64,000 bases of DNA from Candidatus Bathyarchaeota archaeon (GCA_003151735.1 PLYI01000026.1:95082-159081); one strand, 5' to 3'; positions 17,031-27,023 are shown, counted from the stretch's first letter. Notes: a model not told the origin generated them from the letters alone. Numbers and translations: made by a program.

Positions 17031-17240
17031 ATGAACCGCAAAGAGGCAATAACTCTACTAAGCGAATTAGGCGCTAACCAACTTGTTTGTCCAAGTTTTG
17101 TTATTCTTGAACCAGATAAAATAGGTAGTTATCAATTGAAAATAGGGGGCAGCTATAACCTTCATGAAATTGGAAATTTTCTTAAGAGCCGGTTTTCAGT
17201 GGAAGAGATTAGAAATTTCTTGGTTATTTATTCACCGTAG
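17031..17240 (+). CDS. Hypothetical protein, 69 aa
   Basis: ATG 17031 is preceded by GAAGGTGG. The protein (MNRKEAITLLSELGANQLVC ... NFLVIYSP) has a first helix, a strand-rich middle (GSYQLKIGGSYNLHEIG) and a final helix (RFSVEEIRNFL). It is a compact alpha/beta protein of unknown family, well supported by its ribosome binding site and TATA-like box. Confidence 0.6.
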   Translation: MNRKEAITLLSELGANQLVCPSFVILEPDKIGSYQLKIGGSYNLHEIGNFLKSRFSVEEIRNFLVIYSP

Positions 17241-17417
17241 AAAAGGAATAAAATCTCTTTTTTAAAAAACCTTAGGGGTCCCTGTATTGATTCATCTATA
17301 AAGGCGGTTTCCTCATTAGAAAAAGTTTTTTTATAATTTTAAATAAATAAACTCCATGTCGAAAATAAAGGACAATCCGCAGAATTTTTATCAATAACCA
17401 TTAAACGCTAACAAGTG

Positions 17418-17454
17418 GACAGGTTGAGAAGGGGAATGTTCCCCTTGCCCTGTC
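17418..17454. terminator. Strong two-tier hairpin
   Basis: AAGGGGAA at 17429-17436 and TTCCCCTT at 17439-17446 pair perfectly around a two-base loop. They are enclosed by GACAGG at 17418-17423 and CCTGTC at 17449-17454. It lies in a 365-base gap with no gene and may be a terminator or a small structured RNA. The rest of the gap (17241-17605) shows nothing else. Confidence 0.4.
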
Positions 17455-17605
17455 TGAGAAGGTCTTCTTTCTCCTTAAACAAAAGGTTGTCTGTAAGGCA
17501 TAAAAGGCATGTTTCAAGATTGGCAATATATCAAAAATTTAGAAGAAGAAAAAACGAATTTCACAGAGGCTTATTTTTTTCCGATTTTTATTTCCGTTAG
17601 AATAG

Positions 17606-17956
17606 TTAGAATTTTTTAGTTAGCATCTTAATTTGGCTGTCAGAGTAGGTTTTAAGTGCCCTCAACCGTTTAGTGAGCTCGTTTCTAATGTCTTCATCTT
17701 TTTCTTTTTTCAAAGCTCTATGCAAGAGTTTATTGGCAACTTCCAAGCTGCTTTCACCAAAAACCTTGCCGAAAATATGTGATGGCTTTCCCAACGACGC
17801 TGTTGCTTGAGGAAGAATGCAGACAAAGTTTAGAGGGTACTGTTTTGATTTGTCCAGATCTACCACTACTACTTGAACTTCCGTTTTCCTTGAGTATTCT
17901 GATCGTCCACTATGTTTCTTAAGTAGGTATAGACTGGGCATCATGATTATTTTCAT
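17606..17956 (-). CDS. Hypothetical protein, 116 aa
   Basis: The start is taken at ATG 17956 (MKIIMMPSLYLLKKHSGRSE); upstream in-frame ATG 17992 adds a basic stretch. It contains a beta-rich region (VQVVVVDLDKSKQYPLNFVC), then HIFGKVFGESSLEVANKLL and a basic helical tail. Not recognised, and it stands alone between non-coding stretches. Confidence 0.5.
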   Translation of the reverse strand: MKIIMMPSLYLLKKHSGRSEYSRKTEVQVVVVDLDKSKQYPLNFVCILPQATASLGKPSHIFGKVFGESSLEVANKLLHRALKKEKDEDIRNELTKRLRALKTYSDSQIKMLTKKF

Positions 17957-18195
17957 CCTATTCTTCTTAGACCCCGAACAAGATCGAGGCATACTTACAC
18001 TGCTCTTAACTCAATCTTAAACTAGTGTGTGTAATGTCACACTACCACAAACGATGTAGCTGCCTGCATTACTGAAAATAAGGCCATTTAAGCCTGATTT
18101 GCTGCTGGTGTTCGATCCAGATTTTGTTAATTCGGTTGATTTCTATCTAACTAGAAATAAAAGGACCGATTACAAATTCACTGATGATCTAAATG

Positions 18196-18467
18196 TAAAA
18201 CTGGACGATCGTTGATTCAGATGGGAGCCTCTTTTCAAGGGGAAAACACGATTATTACGCAATCCTTGTCCGAGGAATCCCTGAAGAGCACCCAAAACTA
18301 CTTCCAACTCTGTCAAAGGATGCAGAAAACGTTGTCGAATGGCCTTCAGAGGCATTGCGATATATCAGAGACAACTACATTCCAAAGGATAGATTGATTC
18401 TTTTTTTCGCAGCAATTAACCGGGCACAGGTGAGAGGATTTTTTGAAAAGAAGAAAAATGGAATCGT
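18196..18467 (+). pseudogene. 3' remnant of an unknown gene family (copy 1)
   Basis: A start-less frame reads DSDGSLFSRGKHDYYAILV, then LPTLSKDAENVVEWPSEALR and YIPKDRLILFFAAINRAQV. The same text recurs at 38756-39022 (LPNLSKDGENVEEWPSEALR, FCAAVNRGTGERIF) and in a short piece at 53468-53510. Copy 1 runs straight into the duplicated 407-bp block, which begins at about 18468. It is therefore a truncated gene tail joined to that block. The family is not recognised. Confidence 0.45.
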
Positions 18468-18874
18468 GAAGAAGGGTTATAGTGCCCGCATTCGGTTGTT
18501 TTTTGAGTTATGTTCAACCTCAGCTAGTTCCAAAGCCTCCATTATAGGCGGTATATAGTTTGCAAATCTCCCTCGCAAACCTTTCTTGAGTCCATACCAT
18601 CCGCCCCCTGGGTTTTTTGGTGACCTCCCCCAAGCTTCAACAGTTCCCTCTTCAGCGGGTTTCTGCTCGTCAGCGCTACCCAGCGGCATCCATTCCCCTT
18701 TTGCCTTTAGCATCTTATGCAAATCATCCAAGGCACGAAGTTGATACTTAAGCTCCGTTTTACCCACCCAAACAACTATTGCTGGCGGATCTGCTTTTTC
18801 ATCTTTGTATGCTTTATATTCAGAAGTTCCTGGTGGAGTTTTGAGGATCCAAGGATCATCCTTTGTTCCTTTCT
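18468..18874. repeat. 407-bp duplication, copy 1
   Basis: This stretch appears identical to 30941-31347 by reading (offset 12473) and stops abruptly at 18874, where the sequence enters a glycosyltransferase gene. It carries a hypothetical gene on the minus strand without its first residues. The near-perfect identity implies a recent duplication or an assembly join at a repeat. Confidence 0.75.
18477..18874 (-). pseudogene. Truncated copy of the 139-aa hypothetical gene
   Basis: The reading frame is the same as in the intact gene at 30950-31369 from KKGTKDDPWILKTPPG onwards. The native start (MNFLTAK) is replaced by antisense glycosyltransferase sequence, and the first in-frame ATG gives only 96 residues. 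The C-terminal RGRFANYIPPIMEALELAEV is intact. It is probably not expressed as a full protein. Confidence 0.65.
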
Positions 18875-19599
18875 TTGTGGGTGGGATTTTCTACTCAGGA
18901 GTTTTCTCAGAAGCACTATTCATGGCATTAAGTTTAGGTGCATTCTATTTTATGGAACAAAACAAACTTCCAGTTGCAATGTTGCTAGGTTTTCTTGCAT
19001 CACTCACGAGAAGTGTCGGATTTCTAATATTCATACCATTCATAATCCTAGCTCTGCAACAACTGAAACAACACAACAAAATGCAAGCACTCAAACTAGC
19101 TATAACATCGATAATTGTCGCATTACCGTATCTTCTGTGGAATGTTGTAGGATACTTCATAACGGGTTTATTCCCAGTACAGGTTATTGCCCACGATTCG
19201 AACTGGGGAATTTATCCACCATTAATCAACCAATTCTCAAATTACTATGTCAGTCCAGTATTAACTGCACCTGTAGAGACTTTCTATATAACAGGACTAG
19301 TAATAATGCTAATCCCAGTTGCGTATTTCATTATAAGGATAAAATCTGTATTCACAGTTGAAACGAAAACTTTAGGTTACTGGGTTTTCTATGCGAGTTT
19401 ACTCTATGCAACAATCTTCACTAATGTAACACTTTTCAGCACACTTCGATATGCTATTCCGCTTTTTTCCATGTACTGGGTTTTATCAAAAATCTACGCT
19501 AAAAACACTGTTGTTGGACTGATATTATTTGGTATCACGGTATCGATGCTTATCATTGGCATTTACTTCTTCGCGATTAATAGCAACTACATGTTTTAA
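18875..19599 (+). pseudogene. PIG-V-like mannosyltransferase, 5' truncated
   Basis: From FVGGIFYSGVFSEALFMALS onwards the protein has alternating hydrophobic helices typical of a multi-membrane-spanning GPI-mannosyltransferase (PIG-V)-like enzyme, including YFMEQ...LLGFLASLTRSVGF. Only about 240 residues remain of a family usually over 400. The upstream in-frame ATG at 18805 would lie inside the duplicated block and add unrelated residues. So the first third, including the lumenal catalytic loop, has been lost at 18874. The enzyme would transfer sugar from a dolichol carrier; this copy is unlikely to be active. Confidence 0.65.
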
Positions 19600-19992
19600 T
19601 GGTGAATTGAATGAAAGACTTTCCTTCATCCTGTTTTTCTTGACTTACTTATTTTTCGGTTTTCTTCCACAAAATCACTTGGAGATGAAATACAATACTG
19701 GATGATTTAATAGAGAAGAAGAATGCAACGGCTAAAGTGACGGAAAAGCTTGTTTTGCTATCGATTAATTGGCAGCCGTAAATAACTAACTGGTTGAAGA
19801 AGAAATGAACATTTTCCAATTTTCTTTTTTTATTCACGCCTTTCTCTGCCCGAGAATGAGAAGATTAAAGGAACGCAATAGACATGGATACAGGTTTAAC
19901 CCTGTTTTCTATGCGGTTAAAAAGTTATAATTAATGAACAGTAGAAAACTGGCTGCTAACTTTTTTCTATTAGTTTATCCTTGGCCTCGTGT
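19600..19992. other. Intergenic gap with weak GAAGAAG repeats
   Basis: About 390 bases with no supported gene. AGAGAAGAAGAA near 19713 and GTTGAAGAAGAAATG...TTTTCC...TTTTCTTT at 19792-19832 resemble degenerate members of the dispersed hairpin family. Nothing else is seen. Confidence 0.35.
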
Positions 19993-21879
19993 TTATGATT
20001 GTTTGATGGTGAGGATGCGTCCATAGTTGCTATGAACGTTGATTATTCGTGTTTCGCTTTGGGTTATGTTGCCTATGTCTTGGTATCCAGGGAGTTCATC
20101 GATGTAGTTGCCTGCAAAATTGAAGGTGAAGGGCACGTTTTGTTCTTGGTCGCTAAAGTTTAATGCTATCAGGCTAAAGTTTTGGCCATCGACACGGTGG
20201 AAAATAATGATTCCTTTTTTTTGTAGGTTGGCTTGGTCGTTATAGAAATAGCCTTCTCCTTGTCTTATTTGTGGGTTCTTTCTGCGGATTTTAATGAGGT
20301 TTCTGACGAGGCCGACTGTTGATTTGCCAATCTGATCGTAGAAGTAGTCCCAGCGTACTGGTCGGAACAGTAGCACACGCCCCATTGATGCGGCGTCTGA
20401 GGGATTTGGCAGGTAATAGTTTTCTGCGAATTCTTGGCCTTGCCAAAACAGCGGAATCCCTTTAGCCGTGAGCATTCCGATCAGGTATGGTTGCAGTTTA
20501 TAGAATAAGCTTCTGTTTCCCTGCCAAATTAGCGGATCTCCCTCTACGTTGCTGAAATTGCAGACGAATCGTGAGTGGTCATGATTCTCAAAGTATTGAA
20601 GCGCAGTCTTTTGCATAGTGTCTCCGTTGGTGGTTTGTACCCTTGGAAATTGGTCTAGGCAAAACATGAAGCCCAAATTTGTAAGTTCGTCCATGTTTCC
20701 TTTGGCGATTTTTTCGCCAGCGTTAAGGGTTTTGTCTTGCCAGGTCGCGTTTGAGTAGCTCTCTGTTAGAATTCCTTTTGGATCGTTTAGTTGTTCGGCA
20801 CATTGTATAAGGTTGATTTTTCCGTTATTGTAGAATCGTTGCCAATCTGGGTCATCTTTCTTTGATTTTATTAGTTGATACGTTTCGTACGCAAGTGCCG
20901 CGTATTTCTTGCCGGTGGGGCCGTCCCAAAAATTCGGTACATTATCGTAGCGGAATCCATCTATATGGAATTGTTTGAGCCATTGGTAGTTGACTGTGTA
21001 GAAGAAATCTTGTGTGAATGGTTTGTCGTAATTGGGAGTTTTTCCGTATTCATCGGTGCCTTTCATGAAGGGGTTGTCTTGATACTGTAGAGCATTGTAA
21101 ATATAGAAGTAGGCAAAGTCGGCGGCTGTGTGGGCATATACTGAGTCAACGATGACTGCTATTCCATGTTGGTGCGCTGTATCAATGAGTTTTTGCATAT
21201 CTTTTCTGTTTCCGAAACGTTCGTCGACACCAAAGTATCCGATGGGTAGGTAACCCCAATCTATTGTTGCTGCAACGTTGGATAGGGGCATTAACTCTAT
21301 GCAGTTTATCCCCAAGTCTGCTAAGTAATCAAGTCTGTCTATGGTTTGGTCGATGCTTCCGCCAAATTCGTTAATCATTAACTCATAAATTATTAGGTCT
21401 TCTAAATCGGGCGTTTTCCAGGTGGCTTCGCTTGGGCTCCATTGGTAGGGTTTGTAACCTAAGGTTATAGCTGAGAGTTTGCCTATACCGAATTCACTGG
21501 CGCAGGGGTCGATAATCCAATCCAGCAGTTTGTTGGGGTATTGGCTTTCGGTTAGGTTTGGGTTCTCTAAACAATATCGGTACACATATCGTCCATTGGT
21601 TCCCCAAGCTGAATCTGGTGTCGGCTTAGCAATTGAACGTATATCCAGACTCGTTGACCAATAATCGCCATAATCTGGATCTATTGAGTGTTCCAATTCA
21701 AGTTTGAGAGGTTGGATATTCTGAAGAAACTGATCCTTCTCGTGAATAATTTTAACGAAAAGCTTGTTGCCCTCAGCGTTTGATATCCATGGTAAAAAGA
21801 CTCCAAAATTAACGGTGCCCAGAGGTCCTTCTCGAGCGCCTAGTTTAGTTAGTGGCAAAAGTTTCAAAAAAATCCCCAT
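19993..21879 (-). CDS. Alpha-amylase family glycoside hydrolase (GH13), 628 aa
   Basis: A beta-sandwich-like N-terminus (~1-140) is followed by the GH13 barrel. Region I reads IAVIVDSVYAH, region II GFRYDNVPNFW with the nucleophile Asp, region III LIQCAEQLND with the acid Glu, and region IV FENHDHSRF. The C-terminal ~90 residues are a beta domain (FSLIALNFSDQEQNVPF). No signal peptide is seen, so it acts in the cytoplasm on alpha-glucans. A glycogen branching enzyme lies 5.4 kb away and a glycosyltransferase tail next to that. The exact specificity (amylase, branching or trehalose-related) cannot be told. Confidence 0.85.
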   Translation of the reverse strand: MGIFLKLLPLTKLGAREGPLGTVNFGVFLPWISNAEGNKLFVKIIHEKDQFLQNIQPLKLELEHSIDPDYGDYWSTSLDIRSIAKPTPDSAWGTNGRYVYRYCLENPNLTESQYPNKLLDWIIDPCASEFGIGKLSAITLGYKPYQWSPSEATWKTPDLEDLIIYELMINEFGGSIDQTIDRLDYLADLGINCIELMPLSNVAATIDWGYLPIGYFGVDERFGNRKDMQKLIDTAHQHGIAVIVDSVYAHTAADFAYFYIYNALQYQDNPFMKGTDEYGKTPNYDKPFTQDFFYTVNYQWLKQFHIDGFRYDNVPNFWDGPTGKKYAALAYETYQLIKSKKDDPDWQRFYNNGKINLIQCAEQLNDPKGILTESYSNATWQDKTLNAGEKIAKGNMDELTNLGFMFCLDQFPRVQTTNGDTMQKTALQYFENHDHSRFVCNFSNVEGDPLIWQGNRSLFYKLQPYLIGMLTAKGIPLFWQGQEFAENYYLPNPSDAASMGRVLLFRPVRWDYFYDQIGKSTVGLVRNLIKIRRKNPQIRQGEGYFYNDQANLQKKGIIIFHRVDGQNFSLIALNFSDQEQNVPFTFNFAGNYIDELPGYQDIGNITQSETRIINVHSNYGRILTIKQS

Positions 21880-21991
21880 AAACTAACTGTTAATTCTTGT
21901 TATTTAACGATACGTAAGAAAATTTTTGGAATGATTACCCAATAATGAATAATATTGATTAACAAGCGCAGCAAACAGCTTTTTGTTAATT

Positions 21992-22038
21992 AGAAGAAGA
22001 AAAACGGCTATTGCTACGGAAAAGTGTATTTCTTCTTT
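21992..22038. repeat. Dispersed hairpin, GAAGAAGAA stem
   Basis: AGAAGAAGAAA at 21992-22002 faces TTTCTTCTTT at 22029-22038, a member of the dispersed hairpin family. It lies between the amylase start and the VapB start, so here it is not a simple 3' terminator of a neighbour. Confidence 0.5.
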
Positions 22039-22116
22039 CAGGCAAAGCCATTATTAATTTACCTTTTATGAATAGCTTTTTAGGTAGGAAAGTAAGATCA
22101 TGATGTGTGTTTATCT

Positions 22117-22410
22117 ATGGCACAGAACGAAAAAACAGACGTAACCGTTGTCAGCGAAAAAGGACAAGTCGTAATCCCGCTAAAAATACGGAAGAAATTA
22201 GGCATAGGACCAAAAACCAAACTGGTCATCTACGGTTACCAAGACGCAGTAATAATGAAAAAACTTGAAGTCCCCGACGTAACCAAAGAATTGGAAGAAA
22301 TTTACGAACGCATTAACAAGAAAATTGAGAAAGAAGGCGAATTGTCCAATGAAGAGATTAATGAAGTAATCCATGATTACAGAGCGAAGAAGACTTCTTG
22401 TGAAGTTTGA
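22117..22410 (+). CDS. vapB: VapB-type antitoxin, AbrB/MazE fold
   Basis: ATG 22117 is preferred over an in-frame GTG at 22105. VTVVSEKGQVVIPLKIRKKL is the swapped-hairpin AbrB DNA-binding motif. The C-terminal half (KELEEIYERINKKIEKEGEL) is the flexible helix that blocks the toxin. The toxin gene begins four bases after the stop. The pair is presumably autoregulated at its own promoter. Confidence 0.85.
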   Translation: MAQNEKTDVTVVSEKGQVVIPLKIRKKLGIGPKTKLVIYGYQDAVIMKKLEVPDVTKELEEIYERINKKIEKEGELSNEEINEVIHDYRAKKTSCEV

Positions 22411-22413
22411 TAA

Positions 22414-22839
22414 ATGCGTGTAGTTTTTGACACAAACGTTCTAATCTCAGCCCTAATAACGAACGGAAAACCAAAAGAGCTCTTCCAACAAGCGATCAAA
22501 GGGCACCTTCAACTTGTAACTTCAAAGAGCATCCTCCAAGAGTTTAGCCTAATTTCCAAGGACCACCGAATAAGGAAATACGCCAGCGAAGATGACGTCA
22601 TTGCTTTCTTAAGAATCATAGACAAAGTTGCAAAGATAACCAAAATTAAATCACAATTCAAAGTTGTAAGAGAAGACTCAGATGATGATATGGTGGTAAG
22701 AACAGCCTTTGACGGCAAAGCTGACTACATTGTATCAGGTGATAAACACATGCTTTCTCTGTCCACATACAGAGGAATAAGAATCGTAAATGTTGATGAA
22801 ATGTTGAGGCTTCTAAAAAAAGAAAAAGCTACAAAATAG
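22414..22839 (+). CDS. vapC: PIN-domain toxin, VapC-like
   Basis: MRVVFDTNVLISALI carries the first catalytic Asp. A Glu in ILQEFSLI, Asp in EDSDDDMVV and Asp in IVSGDKHML complete the acidic set of a PIN ribonuclease. At 141 residues it fits the COG1569-like archaeal PIN toxins. It directly follows the AbrB antitoxin, four bases apart. It would cleave RNA when the antitoxin is degraded. Confidence 0.85.
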   Translation: MRVVFDTNVLISALITNGKPKELFQQAIKGHLQLVTSKSILQEFSLISKDHRIRKYASEDDVIAFLRIIDKVAKITKIKSQFKVVREDSDDDMVVRTAFDGKADYIVSGDKHMLSLSTYRGIRIVNVDEMLRLLKKEKATK

Positions 22840-22904
22840 GATCACCTGAGATTAAACTGAAAAATAAGAAGACAATGGCTTGCACTCATATGTATTTTTT
22901 TTTA

Positions 22905-22951
22905 AGAGAAGAAGAACACTGTTTCCTACGGGAATTGTTTTTTTCTTCTTT
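22905..22951. repeat. Dispersed hairpin, GAAGAAGAA stem
   Basis: AGAGAAGAAGAA at 22905-22916 faces TTTTCTTCTTT at 22941-22951, followed by CAAC. It lies just beyond the vapC stop, where it may end transcription. Confidence 0.5.
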
Positions 22952-23180
22952 CAACTTGGCTAATTTCCTAATGCGAGTGCTCAGTTAACCAATGAAGAAG
23001 CGAGCTATTATCAGCTTTGCAGTTAAAAGAAAAGCAGTCAGGAAGAATTTTCAACTGATAATGGAAGGTATTTTAGTATCTATTTTTTTTGTGGTTTTTG
23101 CCTAAAGCTTTAATTCGGAGAAAGATGTTCAGTTTTTTGTCGAAGTTAGTCGACTTACCGATAATTTTGGTTGGTAGCAT

Positions 23181-25772
23181 ATGAGTTTGGATAATTTTAC
23201 GGTTAAATCGCAGGAAGCTATTCAGAAGGCTGTAGAAATTGCTTCTGCAAATCGCAATCAGGCTGTTGAGCCGCTTCATTTGCTGAAGGGGATCTTGCTA
23301 GTTGATGAGAATGTGGTTCCTTTCTTGCTTAGAAAACTTGGTGTCAATTCTGATGCTTTCTCTGGTTTGCTTGATAAGGAAATTGATTCTTTACCTAAGG
23401 TTACCGGGGGAGAACAGTATCTTTCCTCAAATTCTAATAAGGCACTTCATAAGGCTCAAGAGTTGGCTACTGCTGCCAAGGATGAGTTTGTTTCTATAGA
23501 GCAGTTGTTGTTGGCTATATTGTCGTTGGATGGTTCCGCTTCGCGTTTGCTCAAAAGCAGTGGTGTTAATGAAAAAGACCTCAAATCCGCAATTAGCCAG
23601 TTGCGTAAGGGATCCTCTGTTAAATCGCCGACTGCAGAAGAAACCTACAATGCCCTCAACAAGTACGCCATCAACCTAAACAGTATGGCTCAGGCTGGAA
23701 AATTAGATCCAGTTATTGGCCGCGACAGTGAAATTCGGCGGGTTCTTCAGATTCTATCTAGACGGACAAAGAACAATCCTATCTTGATCGGCGAGCCGGG
23801 TGTAGGTAAAACAGCTATCGTTGAGGGTCTTGCGCAGCGTATAATTAACGGTGATGTGCCTGAGAATTTAAAGTCAAAGCAGGTTTTTTCTCTTGATATA
23901 GGTGCCTTGATTGCAGGTGCCAAGTACAAGGGAGAGTTTGAGGAGCGTCTTAAGAGTGTAATTAAGGAAGTCGTGGGAGCAGAGGGTAATATCTTGCTTT
24001 TCATCGATGAGATTCATACGCTTGTTGGGGCAGGCGGCGGCGAGGGCGCCATGGATGCGGCCAATATTCTTAAGCCTGCATTGGCGCGAGGCGAGTTGCG
24101 TGCTATTGGCGCTACTACTTTGAAGGAATATCAGAAGTATTTTGAGAAAGACAAGGCTTTAGAGAGACGTTTTCAGCCTGTCATGGTTAATGAGCCTAAT
24201 GTTTTGGATACTATCTCTATCCTTAGAGGCCTAAAAGAGCGTTACGAAGTGTATCATCATGTTCGAATTAGAGATGATGCAATAATTGCAGCTGCTGAGT
24301 TATCTCAACGGTATATTACTGAGCGTTTTCTGCCCGATAAGGCAATTGATTTGATTGATGAAGCGGCTTCTAAGTTGGAGCTTGAAATCAATTCTGAGCC
24401 TCAGGAACTTGAGGATGTTGATCGGAAGATTCGGCAGTTAGAGATTGAACGTGAAGCCATTAAACAAGAAAAGAACGAAGTTAAGCTCAAGTCGCTAAAT
24501 CTGGAAATCGCAAATTTGATTGAGCAACGCAATAGTTTAAGGGCTAAGTGGCATGCTGAGAAAGAAATTGTTGATCAGATTCAAGCTAAGAAAAATGAGA
24601 TTGAACAGTTAAGGTTTGAAGAGGAAAATGCTAACCGTCAGGGCGATCTTGGAAAGATTGCAGCGATTCGATATGGCAAAATTCCCGATGCAACTAAAGC
24701 AATTGAGGCTTTGAAGAAGAAATTAACAGAGTTGCAGAAGGATTCAGCGCTGGTAAATGAAGAGGTAGGTGCGGAAGAGATTGCTGAAGTTGTTTCTAGC
24801 TGGACTGGAATTCCTGTTAATCGCATGTTGCAGACTGAGAAGCAAAAATTGTTAAACATAGAAACTGAGCTTCACATGAGAGTTGTTGGGCAAGATGAAG
24901 CAATCCAAGCAGTTTCTGATGCGTTGCGGCGGAGTCGTGCTGGCCTGCAAGATCCTAAGCGCCCAATTGGGTCTTTTATTTTCTTGGGTACAACTGGGGT
25001 TGGAAAAACTGAATTAGTCAAGGCCTTAGCAGAGTTTCTCTTCAACAACGAGAACAATATGGTTCGGATTGATATGTCGGAGTATCAGGAGCGACATACT
25101 GTTTCCAGGCTTGTGGGTGCTCCGCCGGGTTATGTTGGCTATGAAGAAAGCGGACAGTTAACTGAAGCAGTGCGAAGAAAGCCTTACTCTGTTGTTTTGC
25201 TTGATGAAATCGAGAAGGCGCATCCGGATGTTTTCAATATTTTACTGCAGGTCCTTGATGATGGTCGATTGACTGATAATAAAGGTCGAACAGTCGATTT
25301 CAAAAACACCATCATAATAATGACTTCCAACATAGGCTCTCACCTTATTCAAGAAAACTTAGCGAAAATTACTTCTGAAAACCGCGAGCACATCCTAAAT
25401 CAAACCAAAGAGCAAGTCTTTGAGTTACTCAAGAAAAGCATCAAACCAGAATTCCTCAACCGCATAGATGAAATAATAATGTTCCAACCCCTCACCCAAG
25501 AGGAAATTCGGAAAATAGTGGAGCTGCAACTGCAAAAAGTTGAACAAATGCTGGAAAAAAACAACATAAAACTCTCAGCAACCAAAAAAGCCATAGACTA
25601 CATCGCCAAAGTTGGATTTGACCCACAATTCGGGGCAAGACCAATAAAACGTGTCATCCAAAAAGAAATCTTGAATGAACTTTCAAAGATGCTGCTATCT
25701 GAAAAAGTCAACAAAGACACAACGATTATCGTGGATGAAAAAAACGGCCAACTGATATTTAAAAATAAATAA
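23181..25772 (+). CDS. clpB: ClpB disaggregase
   Basis: An 863-residue Hsp100 protein. The N-domain has two Clp_N repeats ([20 protein letters not shown]). The first AAA+ module has Walker A GEPGVGKT and Walker [11 protein letters not shown] long coiled-coil middle domain follows ([20 protein letters not shown]), which separates ClpB from ClpA/ClpC. The second AAA+ module has GTTGVGKT and [11 protein letters not shown]. It rescues aggregated proteins with DnaK-type chaperones. ClpB is uncommon in archaea and usually reflects transfer from bacteria. It stands alone, with no dnaK nearby. The third quarter onward shifts toward C-ending codons, an odd internal change of codon use. Confidence 0.95.
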   Translation: MSLDNFTVKSQEAIQKAVEIASANRNQAVEPLHLLKGILLVDENVVPFLLRKLGVNSDAFSGLLDKEIDSLPKVTGGEQYLSSNSNKALHKAQELATAAKDEFVSIEQLLLAILSLDGSASRLLKSSGVNEKDLKSAISQLRKGSSVKSPTAEETYNALNKYAINLNSMAQAGKLDPVIGRDSEIRRVLQILSRRTKNNPILIGEPGVGKTAIVEGLAQRIINGDVPENLKSKQVFSLDIGALIAGAKYKGEFEERLKSVIKEVVGAEGNILLFIDEIHTLVGAGGGEGAMDAANILKPALARGELRAIGATTLKEYQKYFEKDKALERRFQPVMVNEPNVLDTISILRGLKERYEVYHHVRIRDDAIIAAAELSQRYITERFLPDKAIDLIDEAASKLELEINSEPQELEDVDRKIRQLEIEREAIKQEKNEVKLKSLNLEIANLIEQRNSLRAKWHAEKEIVDQIQAKKNEIEQLRFEEENANRQGDLGKIAAIRYGKIPDATKAIEALKKKLTELQKDSALVNEEVGAEEIAEVVSSWTGIPVNRMLQTEKQKLLNIETELHMRVVGQDEAIQAVSDALRRSRAGLQDPKRPIGSFIFLGTTGVGKTELVKALAEFLFNNENNMVRIDMSEYQERHTVSRLVGAPPGYVGYEESGQLTEAVRRKPYSVVLLDEIEKAHPDVFNILLQVLDDGRLTDNKGRTVDFKNTIIIMTSNIGSHLIQENLAKITSENREHILNQTKEQVFELLKKSIKPEFLNRIDEIIMFQPLTQEEIRKIVELQLQKVEQMLEKNNIKLSATKKAIDYIAKVGFDPQFGARPIKRVIQKEILNELSKMLLSEKVNKDTTIIVDEKNGQLIFKNK

Positions 25773-26142
25773 GTTAAGAGGTTGCCCTCTTTGACTTTCA
25801 ACTGAAATCTTTTTCACAAGCAACATACTGGATTTGATAGAGAAATCCCTATTTATTGAGTTGTGAGCTAGCGCCTTTACTGGTGGACTTGTTCTGTAAT
25901 AAAACAGAAACTTGTGTATATTGTTCTGCAATAGAACAATTCTTGGAAAACTCTGATTTTTGAGGACGTTTCAGAAACCCGGAAGGTCGTCGCGTCCACG
26001 ATAAAATTAGGCCCCTTCTCGATCGGCTCATCGAAGAATGAACCGTCAACTTGCTAAATTATCCCGGGGTATACACGAAAACTCAGAATTTGGCTAAAGA
26101 GCTGGGGATGGGAGTTGAACGCAAATAGAGCAGCTCTGCAGG
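25773..26142. other. Gap with degenerate coding remnant
   Basis: Around 25970-26129 a plus-strand frame reads RFRNPEGRRVHDKIRPLLDR, then a TGA, then VYTKTQNLAKELGMGVERK, with stops between. It resembles a decayed DNA-binding gene and ends in the first 22-bp direct repeat. No intact gene is visible. Confidence 0.3.
26099..26120. repeat. 22-bp direct repeat, left copy
   Basis: GAGCTGGGGATGGGAGTTGAAC is repeated exactly at 26882-26903. Read on the minus strand it resembles the T-arm and acceptor end of a tRNA. The two copies bracket a VapBC pair, like attachment sites of a small cassette. Confidence 0.6.
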
Positions 26143-26583
26143 CTACCCTTTGTGTTCTTGGCTAGCGATCAATGTATTGCTTGATAGAGTTTCTACGCCC
26201 AAGGGTTCTGCAGCTTTAGCAAGTTTGTTGTCATCTGTTACTAGGATTTTACTGGTTTTCTTTGCCTCTACAAGATATGCGGAGTCATAAAACGTTAGAT
26301 TGCACTTATGAGCTGTTTGCAGTATTTCGCTTCCTTGTTCGCAATAGACCTCAACTACCTGCATACGCACAAGCATCGCATACATTAGGCTCAACGATTT
26401 CTCGGCTTCCTCAATACTTATCCTCTTAAGCAAATGAGCCTCTCTCCACAAAGCATTGCCAAGCTCATAATACGCTAAACTAATCGTTGTCCCTTCCATC
26501 AGCTTGTCCATGGCTTTTTCAGGGCATTCCCTGATAAGCCTGTATATGGCGTTAGCATCAAACAATAACCGCTGCTCTGTCAT
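26143..26583 (-). CDS. vapC: PIN-domain toxin, VapC-like (second pair)
   Basis: A 146-residue PIN protein with FDANAIYRLI, YELGNALW, TFYDSAYLVE and ILVTDDNKLA supplying the acidic residues. Its start overlaps the upstream antitoxin stop as ATGA, the usual antitoxin-first order. It probably acts as a ribonuclease. The pair sits inside 22-bp direct repeats, suggesting movement as a unit. Confidence 0.85.
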   Translation of the reverse strand: MTEQRLLFDANAIYRLIRECPEKAMDKLMEGTTISLAYYELGNALWREAHLLKRISIEEAEKSLSLMYAMLVRMQVVEVYCEQGSEILQTAHKCNLTFYDSAYLVEAKKTSKILVTDDNKLAKAAEPLGVETLSSNTLIASQEHKG

Positions 26584-26804
26584 CTGCTGTCCCTTGAAGC
26601 ACGAACGGATTGGGCGAACTCTTCAGGCGGGATTTTTTTGAGTATGGCGGATACCTCTTTGGCAAGTTTGCTTAGCTTTTCTTTTTCCAGTCGGTCTACT
26701 TCTGACTGTAAGGATTCACGTATTACCTCGCTTACGTTCACGCCTAGGCTGGATAACTTTTTTTTGAGTCCAGCGGGAACCTTGGCGCATACTGTTTCTT
26801 CCAT
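26580..26804 (-). CDS. vapB: VapB-type antitoxin (second pair), 74 aa
   Basis: The start is taken at ATG 26804 (MEETVCAKVPAGLKKKLSSL); a TATA-like GTTATACT centred near 26829 fits a leaderless start there. An ATG at 26810 is also in frame. The order strand (TVCAKVPA), helix and charged C-terminal helix is ribbon-helix-helix-like. It overlaps the toxin gene by four bases. Confidence 0.7.
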   Translation of the reverse strand: MEETVCAKVPAGLKKKLSSLGVNVSEVIRESLQSEVDRLEKEKLSKLAKEVSAILKKIPPEEFAQSVRASRDSR

Positions 26805-26881
26805 ACCCATAGGTATTACCGAAATAGTATAACAACTGCGTATGATAAGAAGATTTCTGCAATTTCTAGTTAAAGCAATTG

Positions 26882-26903
26882 GAGCTGGGGATGGGAGTTG
26901 AAC
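26882..26903. repeat. 22-bp direct repeat, right copy
   Basis: Exact copy of 26099-26120. Here the minus strand continues GTGGGTTCAACTCCCATCC, a plausible tRNA T-stem-loop, but no matching 5' half of a tRNA follows within 90 bases. Confidence 0.6.
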
Positions 26904-27023
26904 CCACTTCTTAGTGGAGATTTCACCCGCATATAGTCCTTTTTCTGCTTCTGTCATGCTTCAGACAGAGAAACTAATCAAAATTTTCAAGCACAAAAGC
27001 AAACCATCTTACAGGTTTAACTA

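Noticed and set aside
26860-26965. Complete tRNA on the minus strand
   Set aside because: A T-arm-like and acceptor-like 3' part is visible, but no matching 5' acceptor strand, D-arm or clear anticodon arm could be placed.
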